Of a stretch of 64,000 nucleotides of DNA, positions 56,046-64,000 are shown one piece after another. Every line of letters begins with the position of its first letter. Position 1 is the first letter of the stretch. A program made the position numbers and the translations under genes. The stretch lies in assembly GCF_029407905.1 (NCBI RefSeq), contig NC_073630.1, positions 38,093,001 through 38,157,000 on the forward strand. The letters are read 5' to 3'. The stretch comes from Bubalus kerabau (lineage: Eukaryota > Chordata > Mammalia > Artiodactyla > Bovidae). A model generated the notes under the pieces. It was given only the letters and a program-made list of their open reading frames with translations. It was not told the origin of the DNA and did not search any database.

Positions 56046-57447
56046 AATTCAGTTCAGTCACTCAGTCGTGTCCCACTATATGCAAACCCATGAACTGCAG
56101 CACGCCAGGCCTCCCTGTCCATCACCAACTCCCAGAGTCCACCCAAACCTGTGTCCATTGAGTTGGTGGTGCCATCCAACCATTTTATCCTCTGTCGTCC
56201 CCTTCTCCTCCTGCCCTCAATCTTTCCCAGCATCAGGGTCTTTTCAAATGAGTCAGCTATTCGCATCAGGTGGCCAAAGTATTGGAGTTTCAGCTCAAAA
56301 TCAGTCCTACCAATGAACACCCAGGACTGATCTCCTTTAGGATGGACTGTTCGGATTTCCTTACAGTCCAAGGGACTCTCAAGAGTCTTCTCCAACACCA
56401 CAGTTCAAAAGCATCAATTCTTCAGCGCTCAGCCTTCTTCACAGTCCAACTCTCACATCCATACATGACCACAGGAAAAACCATAGCCTTGACTAGATGA
56501 ACCTTTGTTGACAAAGTAATATCTCTGCTTTTTAATATGTAGTCTAGGTTTGTCATAACTTTCCTTCCAAGGAGTAAGCATCTTTTAATTTCAAAGCTGC
56601 AATCACCATCTGCAGTGATTTTGGAGCCCAGAAAAGTAAAGTCAGATACTGTTTCCACTGTTTCCCCATCTACTTGCCTTCAAGTCATGGGACCAGATGT
56701 CATCATCTTTGTTTTCTGAATGTTGAGCTTTAAGCCAACTTTTTTCACTCTCCTCTTTCACTTTCATCAAGAGGCTCTTTAGTTCTTCTTCACTTTCTGC
56801 CATAAGGGTGGTGTCATCTGCATATCTGAGGTTATTGATATTTCTCCTGGCAATCTTGATTTCAACTTGTGCTTCTCCCAGCCCAGTGTTACTCATGATG
56901 TACTCTGCATATAAGTTAAAGAAGCTGGGTGATAATATACAGCCTTGACGTACTCCTTTTCCTATTTGGAACCAGTCTGTTGTTCCATATCCAGTTCTAA
57001 CTGTTGCTTCCTGACCTGCATATAGGTTTCTCAAGAGGCAGGTCAGGTGGTCTGGTATTCCCATCTCTTTCAGAATTTTCCACAGTTTATTGTGATCCAC
57101 ACAGTCAAAGGCTTTGGCATAGTCAATAAAACAGAAATAGATGTTTTTCTGGAACTCTCTTGCTTTTTTGATGATCCAGCAGATGTTAGCATGATCTCTG
57201 GTTGATGATCTGTGGTTCCTCTGCCTTTTCTAAAATCAGCTTGAACATCTGGAAGTTCACGGTTCACGTATTGCTGAAGACTGACTTGGAAAACTTTAAG
57301 CATTACTTTACTAGCATGTGAGATGAGTGCAATTGTGCAGTAGTTTGAGCATTCTTTGGCATTGCCTTTCTTTGGGATTGGAATGAAAACTGACCTTTTC
57401 CAGCCCTGTGGCCACTGCTGCGTTTTCCAAATTTGCTGGCATATTGA
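56046..57447 (-). mobile_element. BovB 3' half
   Basis: Minus-strand BovB from its terminus (about 56,048) into the RT region. An open piece at 56,642-57,100 carries 'MGIPDHLTCLLRNLYAGQEAT', 'GKGVRQGCILSPSFFNLYAEY' and the catalytic 'RYADDTTLMAESEEE'. 56,422-56,658 continues to 'ESWTVKKAER' and the common TGA. About 40 bp of the 'aggaatgatgctaaagc' region is altered near 56,300. Truncated at 57,447. Confidence 0.93.
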
Positions 57448-57524
57448 GCAAGAGGATTAAGGATTCTAAACAGAAAGTTTCTTAGAAAAAAGGAAGCGAA
57501 AAAATGATAACATTGTGGTTTGTT

Positions 57525-58074
57525 GTTGTGTTCAGTTGTCAAGTCATAACTGACTCTCTACCACCCCATGAACTGCAGCATGCCAGGTTTCCTTATCCTT
57601 CATTGTCTCCCTGAGTTTGCTCAAACTCAAGTCCATTGAGTCAGTGATGCCATCCAACTCTCTTATCGTCTTCTGCCCCCTTTTCCTTCCTTCTGTCTTT
57701 CCCAGCATCAAGGTCTTTTCCAGTGAATCAGCTCTTCCCATCAAGTGGCCAAAAGTATTAGAGCTTCACCTTCAGTACCAATTCTTCCAATAAATATTCA
57801 GGGTTGATTTCCTTTAGGATTTACTGGTTTGATCTCCTTGCAGTCCAAAGAACTGTCAAGAGTCTTCAGTACCTCAGTTTGAAAATGTCAATTTCTTCAG
57901 TGCTCAGCCTTCTTTATGGTCCAACTTCCACATCCATACATGTCTACTGGAGAAACCATAGCTTTGACTATACAGATCTTTGTCAGTAATCTCTCAGCTT
58001 TTTAATATGCTCTCTAGGTTTATCATAGCTTTTCTTCAAAGGAGCAAGTGTCTTTTAATTCCATGGTTGAAAGA
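57525..58074 (-). mobile_element. Older BovB 3' end
   Basis: A second minus-strand BovB end 78 bp beyond the previous copy, much more diverged ('gttgttcagttgtcaagtca' type terminus; 'gattgaaagactg' flank). It still has the TGA at the common codon ('gagcactgaag'). Confidence 0.85.
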
Positions 58075-58270
58075 CTGAAATGCAGGAGAAAAGGAACTCT
58101 TCAAAACAGTAAAAGAAGCATGGCTAATAAAATACAATGGACCCACATAAAATTAGCAGCTGATACCCCATCAGAAATAATAGAATACAAAGACAGTAGA
58201 ATTTCATTATCAAAGTTTTGAAGGAAAAATAAAACTGCCTACTAGGAATCTACTAAAATTATCTACTAAG

Positions 58271-58468
58271 AATCCTTGGTAGCTCAAACAGTAAAGACTC
58301 TGCCTGCAATGTGGAAGACCTGGGTTTGATCCCTAGGTTGGGAAGAACCCAGAGAAGAGTATGGCAACCCACTCCAGTATTTTTACCTGGAGAATCCCCA
58401 TGGGCAAAGGAGCCTAGAGGGATATAGTCCATGGGGTCTCACAGAGTCAGATACGATTGAAGCCACTA
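58271..58468 (+). mobile_element. Bov-tA SINE
   Basis: Head 'aatccttggtagctcaaaca', B-box-like 'gggtttgatccc', tail 'gatacgattgaagccactaa'. L1 ORF1-like sequence lies on both sides. Confidence 0.88.
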
Positions 58469-59097
58469 AGCAGGGGCAAGAATCTTATAGCCATAAAAGT
58501 AACTTTCAGAAGTAAAACAAAGACATTCCCAAATTGAACAGAATGGATAGCAGATCTGCCTAATGTGAAATACAAAAGGGAAGTTTAGGCAGACAGTAAG
58601 TACCAAAGATAGTAATTTAAATACACACAAAACAGTAAAGAAAATAAAGGTCATTATGTAAATATTGAACAGTATAACTATACATTTCTTCATTGTTTTT
58701 AACTTATTTAAAGGAAAGATAGACAAAAGACATACAATATATTGTTATACTGTGATATATAGAAATATATGTGTCAATAACAAGGAAGTTGTTTTAGAGT
58801 GAAGAAACATCAGATTGTATCTAAATTCAAAACACCATGTGAAGAAAATCAGAAATATGAGTAAAATCAATATAGCAAATCTATAAATATATATTTATTT
58901 TCTTTCTTCTCTTGGTTTCTTAAATAGATATAACATTATATAAAGTAGTTATAAAAATGTATTTATGGATTATATTATTATATATAATGCATTTATGGAT
59001 TAACACAAAAAATAATAATTATATAAAATAATAAACAAAAGAGAAGGGAGAATAAAATTATATAGAAGCACTCTTTCTCACTGAACATGTTCAGATT

Positions 59098-59868
59098 AGA
59101 TCAGTCGCTCAGTCGTGTCCGACTCTTTGCGACCCCATGAATCACATCACACCAGGCCTCCCTGTCCATCACCAACTCCCTGAGTTCACTGAGACTCACG
59201 TCCATCGAGTCAGTGATGCCATCCAGCCATCTCATCCTCTGTCGTCCCCTTCTCCTCTTGCCCCCAATCCCTCCCAGCATCAGAGTCTTTTCCAATGAGT
59301 CAACTCTTCGCATGAAGTGGCCAAAGTACTGGAGTTTCAGCTTTAGCATCATCCCTTCCAAAGAACACCCAGGGCTGATCTCCTTCAGAATGGACTGGTT
59401 GGATCTCCTTGCAGTCCAAGGGACTCTCAAGAGTCTTCTCCAACACCACAGTTCAAAAGCATCAATTCTTCAGCGCTCAGCCTTCTTCACAGTCCAACTC
59501 TCACATCCATACATGACCACAGGAAAAACCATAGCCTTGACTAGATGAACCTTTGTTGGCAAAGTAATGTCTCTGCTTTTCAATATGGTGTCTAGGTTGG
59601 TCATAACTTTCCTTCCAAGGAGTAAGCGTCTTTTAATTTCATGGCTGCAGTCACCATCTGCAGTGATTTTGGAGCCCAGAAAAATAAAGTCTGACACTGT
59701 TTCCACTGTTTCCCCATCTATTTCCCATGAAGTGGTGGGACCAGATGCCATGATCTTCGTTTTCTGAATGTTGAGTTTTAAGCCAACTTTTTCACTCTCC
59801 ATTTTCACTTTCATCAAGAGGCTTTTGAGTTCCTCTTCACTTTCTGCCATAAGGGTGGTGTCAAGCCA
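59098..59868 (-). mobile_element. BovB 3' end, least diverged copy
   Basis: It ends with 'gatcagtcgctcagtcgtgt' complement and is truncated at 59,868 in 'gccataagggtggtgtc'. The minus frame is open at 59,470-59,850 and again at 59,101-59,430. Both are in the same frame, separated mainly by the TGA after 'KKAER' (59,467-59,469). Apart from that codon the C-terminal RT frame is nearly intact, which makes this the youngest-looking copy. Confidence 0.95.
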
Positions 59869-60265
59869 GTCTGATCAGTAAAATGTATGTTTAGTGCAAC
59901 TACTAAGAGAATACTTAAAAAAAAAAAAGATAAAAAAAGTCAGTAAAGAAATTACATTATCATAATTTAAAATATTCATTTAATAGAAAAGAAAATGTCA
60001 AGGAGAATTAAAGTAATAAAAAAACAGCCTGAGATATGAAGAAAAAAGTAAATTACAGACATAAATCCAAGTGTATTAAAAACACAAAATGGGAATGAAT
60101 CAAGCCATCAAAAAAAAGGCAGAGATTTTTCAGAAGGGTGAATTTTTTTTTAAGCCTATGACTACATAAAACTTAACACAAATGTTCATAGTAGGATTAT
60201 TCATAATAGCCAAATTGTGGAAATAAAACAAGTGTGCATCAACTGATGAATGAATACATAAAATA

Positions 60266-60297
60266 TGATGTGTGTGTGTGTATATATATATATAAAT
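60266..60297. repeat. (TG)n(TA)n microsatellite
   Basis: 'tgatgtgtgtgtgtg' passes into about six TA units within the old L1 3' UTR. Confidence 0.85.
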
Positions 60298-61097
60298 AAT
60301 TAGATATTATTCTTTAATAAACATTAGTAGTTATATATGTTATAATATGGTTAAGCCTTAAAAATATAATGCTAACCCAAAGAAACCAGTTACAAACCAA
60401 CCCACAGTATATTATTGCATGTATATGAAATATGCAGGATAGACTGTAGAGAATTCTGAAAGAGATGAAAATACCAGACCGCCTGACCTGCCTCTTGATA
60501 AACCTATATGCAGGTCAGGAAGCAACAGTTAGAACCGGACATGGAACAACAGACTGGCTCCAAATAGGAAAAGGAGTATGTCAAGGCTGTATATTGTCAC
60601 CATGCTTATTTAACTTATATGCAGAGTACATCATGAGAAACACTGGGCTGGAGGAAGCACATGCTGCAATCAAGATTGCTGGGAGAAATATCAATAACCT
60701 CAGATATGCAGATGACATCACCCATATGGCAGAAAGTGAAGAACTAAAGAGCCTCTTGATGAAAGTGAAAGAAGAGAGTGAAAAAAGATGACTTAAAGCT
60801 CAACATTCAGAAAACTAAGATCATGGAATCTGGTCCAATCATTTCATGGCATACAGATCAGGAAACAGTGGAAACAGTGGCTGACTTTATTTTTCTGGGC
60901 TCCATAATCACTGCAGATGGTGATTGCAGCCATGAAATTAAAAGACGCTTACTCCTTGGAAGAAAAGCTATGACCAACCTAGACAGCATATTAAAAAGCA
61001 GAGACATTATTTTGCCAACAAAGATTTGTCTAGCAAGGCTATGGTTTTTCCAGTAGTCATGTATGGATGTGAGACTTGGACTATAAAGAAAGCTGAG

Positions 61098-63054
61098 GTT
61101 TTTTGTATTTCCATACAAATTGTGAAATTATTTGTTCTAGCTCTGTGAAGAATAACGTTGGTAGCTTGATAGGGATTGCATTGAATCTATAAATTGCTTT
61201 GGGTAGTATACTCATTTTCACTATATTGATTCTTCCACTCCATGAACATGGTATATTTCTCCATCTATTAGTGTCCTCTTTGATTTCTTTCACCAATGTT
61301 TTATAGTTTTCTATACATAGTTCTTTAGTTTCTTTAGATAGATATATTCCTAAGTATTTTATTCTTTTCGTTGCAATGGTGAATGGAGCAATCTTAAGAA
61401 AGAAGAATGGAACTGGAGGAATCAACCTGCCTGACTTCATGCTCTACTACAAAGCCATAGTCATCAAGACAGTATGGTACTGGCACAAAGACAGAAATAT
61501 AGATCAATGGAACAAAATAGAAAGCCCAGAGATAAATCCATGCACATATGGACACCTTATCTTTGACAAAGGAGGCAAGAATATACAATGAAGAAAAGAC
61601 AATCTCTTTAACAAGTGGTGCTGGAAAAACTGGTCAACCACTTGTAAAAGAATGAACTACAACACTTTCTAGCACCATACACAAAAATAAGTTCAAAATG
61701 GATTAAAGATCTCAACGTAAGATCAGAAACTATAAAACTCTTAGAGGAGAACATAGGCAAAACACTCTCTAGCATATATCACAGCAGGATCCTCTATGAC
61801 CCACCTCCCAGAATATTGGAAGTAAAAGCAAAAATAAACAAATGGGACCTAATTAACCTTAAAAGCTTCTGCACAACAAAGGAAACTATAAGCAAAGTGA
61901 AAAGACAGCCTTCAGAATGGGAGAAAATAATAGCAAATGAAGCAATAGACAAACAACTAATCTCAAAAATATATAAGCAACTCCTACAGCTCAACTCCAG
62001 AAAAATAAATGTCCCAATCAAAAAATGGGCCAAAGAACTAAATAGACATTTCTCCAAAGAAGACATACAGATGGCTAACAAACACATGAAAAGATGCTCA
62101 ACATCACTCATTATCAGAGAAATACAAATCAAAACCACTATGAGGTCCCATTTCACGCCAGTCAGAATGACTGCGATCCAAAAGTCTACAAGCAGTAAAT
62201 GCTGGAGAGGGTGTGGAGAAAAGGGAACCATCTTACACTGTTGGTGGGAATGCAAACTAGTACAGCCACTATGGATAACAGTGTGGAGATTCCTTAAAAA
62301 ACTGGAAATAGAACTGCCTTATGACCCAGCAATCCCACTGCTGGGCATACACACTGAGGAAACCAGAATTGAAAGAGACATGTGTACCCCAATGTTCATT
62401 GCAACACTTTTTATAATAGCCAGGACATGGAAGCAACCTAGATGTCCATCAGCAGATGAATGGATAAGAAAGCACTGGTACATATACACAATGGAGTATT
62501 ACTCAGTCATCAAAAAGAATACATTTGAATCAGTTCCAATGAGGTGGATGGAACTGGAGTCGATTATACAGAGTGAAGTAAGCCAGAAAGAAAAACACCA
62601 ATACAGTATACTAACGCTTATATGTGGAATTTAGAAAGATGGTAACAATAACCCTGTATACGAGATAGCAAAAGAGACACAGATGTATAGAACAGTCTTT
62701 TGGGCTCTGTGGGAGAGGGAGAGGGTGGGATGATTTGGGAGAATGGCATTGAAACATGTATAATATTATATATGAAACGAGTTGCCAGTCCAGGTTCGAT
62801 GCACGATACTGGATGCTTGGGGATGGTGCACTGGGATGACCCAGAGGGATGGAATGGGGAGGGAGGAGGGAGGAGGGTTCAGGATGGGGAACACATGTAT
62901 ACCTGTGGCAGATTCATTTTGATATATGGCAAAACCAATACAATATTGTAAAGTTAAAAAATAAAATAAAATAAAAATACCTGTGGCAGATTCATTTTGA
63001 TATTTGGCAAAACTAATACAATTATGTAAAGTTTAAAAAATAAAATAAAAAGAA
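61098..63054 (+). mobile_element. Twin-primed (5'-inverted) L1 with perfect duplication
   Basis: 61,098-61,387 is L1 in minus orientation and 61,388-63,054 in plus. In L1 order the inverted piece ends at 'tttgtatttcc' complement and the plus piece starts about 14 bases later at 'gcaatcttaagaaagaag', so a tiny gap marks the junction. The 15-bp 'ataaagaaagctgag' at 61,083-61,097 and 63,055-63,069 is exact. The tail is double (62,900-62,977 and 62,978-63,051). Confidence 0.96.
61816..62634 (+). pseudogene. L1 ORF2 C-terminal part, open
   Basis: The longest intact L1 frame in the window is 272 codons, covering the C-terminal region after RT. It includes the cysteine-rich block 'KSTSSKCWRGCGEKGTILHCWWECK', the conserved Cys/His end of L1 ORF2p. 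It ends at the natural ORF2 stop ('LICGI'). RT and endonuclease are absent because of 5' truncation, so it has no activity. The long openness indicates a recent insertion. Confidence 0.9.
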
Positions 63055-63665
63055 ATAAAGAAAGCTGAGTGCAGAAGAACTTATGCTTTTGAACTGTCGT
63101 GTTGGACAAGACTCTTGAGAGTCCATTGGACTGCAAGGAGATCCAACCAGTTCATTCTAAAGGAGATCAGTCCTGAGTGTTCATTGGAAGGACTCATGCT
63201 GAAGCTGAAACGCCAATATTTTGGCCACCTGATGCGAAGAGCTGACTCATTGGAAAAGACCCTGATGCTGGGAAAGATTGAAGGCAACAGAAGAAGGGGA
63301 CAGCAGAGGATAAGACTGTTGGATGGCATCACCGACTCAATGGACATGAGTTTGGTTAAATTCCGGGAGTTGGTGATGGACAGGGAGACCTGGCATGCTG
63401 CGGTTCATGGAGTCACATAGCGTCGGGCATGACTGAGCAACTGAACTGAACTGAACTGATGCAGAATAGAAATCTATAGAGACAGAAAGTAGATATCCTA
63501 GAGCTGAAGATGGTGGGAGAACATGGGGAGGGATTACTAATGGGTATGACATATCTTCTGGGAGAGACAAAATGTGCTTAAGTTGTTGTGGTGCATAGCT
63601 TTGTAAATATACTAACTCTAAGTCATACATTTAACTTTCTACTTGACTCCAGTTATGTGACTAAT

Positions 63666-63868
63666 ATCTTCCCTGGTGGCTCAGCAGTAAAGAATGTGAC
63701 TCCAATGCAGGAGACACGAATTTGATCCCTGGGTTGGGAAGATCCCTTGGAGAAGAAAAAGGCAACCCACTCCAGTATTACTGCCTGGAAATTCCAGTGG
63801 ACAGAGGAGCCTGGCAGGTTACAGTACATAGGGTATCAAAGAGTCACACATGACTGAAGCTACTGAGG
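63666..63868 (+). mobile_element. Bov-tA SINE
   Basis: Head 'cttccctggtggctcagcag', B-box-like 'aatttgatccc', tail 'catgactgaagctactgagg'. It is near full length, with a small gap in the head. Confidence 0.9.
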
Positions 63869-64000
63869 ATGAACCATCTATTACTGAACTCTGCTGCCCT
63901 TGCATTAAAAAGAAAATGAAAAAAATTATCATTTCTATATTGATCCAGTTACTGCAGTTTATATTTGCCTGGTCCAAGACCTTCATGCTATTTCTGACTC
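63869..64000. other. Window end, nothing recognised
   Basis: Short unique-looking stretch cut by the window edge. Confidence 0.5.

Larger units (their letters stand above)
60444..63457 (+). mobile_element. BovB 3' half, split by a twin-primed L1
   Basis: The BovB parts 60,444-61,097 and 63,070-63,457 rejoin over a 15-bp duplication. The first part holds the RT palm (60,465-60,791: 'IPDRLTCLLINLYAGQEAT', then 'LRYADDITHMAESEE' with intact YADD). The second runs to 'ctgaactgaactgaactgat'. The flanks in the old L1 repeat imperfectly as 'atgcaggatagac' / 'atgcagaatagaa', about 60,432 and 63,459. Confidence 0.93.
58080..63665 (+). mobile_element. Old L1, outer layer of the last nest
   Basis: Pieces of one old plus-strand L1 are recognisable. 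58,080-58,270 and 58,469-59,097 are ORF1-region ('cccacataaaattagcagct', 'catcagaaataatagaata'). 59,869-60,443 runs into the 3' UTR ('caaatgttcatagtaggatt'), and 63,458-63,665 is its continuation ('tagagacagaaagtagatat'). Middle parts are missing or unreadable, so the join of the first and last pieces into one element is an inference. Confidence 0.6.

Overview
This window is ruminant, most likely bovid, nuclear DNA. The evidence is the repertoire of retrotransposons: BovB (an RTE-clade LINE), the BovB-derived 3' ends and Bov-A units ending in repeated 'ctgaa', tRNA-headed Bov-tA SINEs, dimeric BOV-A2 SINEs, the bovine-type L1 with its 'gtttaaaaataaaataaaatt' tail, and a CHR-type SINE. I cannot separate cattle, sheep, goat or another bovid from the sequence alone. 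I found no host protein-coding exon, no splice-framed ORF, no functional RNA gene and no CRISPR or prokaryotic feature. Every substantial open frame is a decayed retroelement frame or its opposite-strand shadow. The window reads as intergenic or deep intronic sequence.

Layout. 1-4,800: a CHR SINE, an old L1 3' end and two BovB 3' pieces in AT-rich DNA. 4,801-13,690: a nearly full-length bovine-type L1 on the minus strand (3' UTR, ORF2, ORF1, 2.7-kb 5' UTR), broken by a short AT-rich insertion near the ORF2 start and by a BovB that itself holds a BOV-A2. 13,905-23,133: a second L1 5' end facing away from the first, then a mosaic of alternating L1 and BovB pieces. 23,941-27,826: the best BovB copy, minus strand, with APE and RT regions and a GC-rich minisatellite 5' region. 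27,834-31,145: an ancient L1 holding three SINEs, a BovB end and TA repeats. 31,146-38,490: unique DNA, a composite SINE, a MaLR LTR, a three-level nest ending in a 5'-inverted L1, and an inverted, poly(A)-tailed BovB fragment.

38,664-40,630: an endogenous retrovirus LTR, with a primer-binding-site-like sequence and probable leader DNA split by a BovB insertion. 43,503-46,309: low-repeat DNA with one perfect 21-bp-arm palindrome, then an ancient retroviral RT remnant (46,310-46,790). 47,650-58,075: SINEs and BovB pieces, one with a short L1 inserted, separated by AT-rich unique DNA. 58,080-64,000: another old L1, broken by SINEs, a BovB 3' end, and a BovB carrying a twin-primed L1.

Nothing here works together as a pathway. 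The relationships are those of element on element: target-site duplications let the order of several insertions be read directly. I see no convincing undescribed biological system. The most useful observations are the divergent L1 5' ends, two textbook 5'-inverted L1s with duplications, a TGA codon shared by most BovB copies, dimeric-head Bov-tA SINEs, the partial provirus, and the palindrome at 45,214-45,261.
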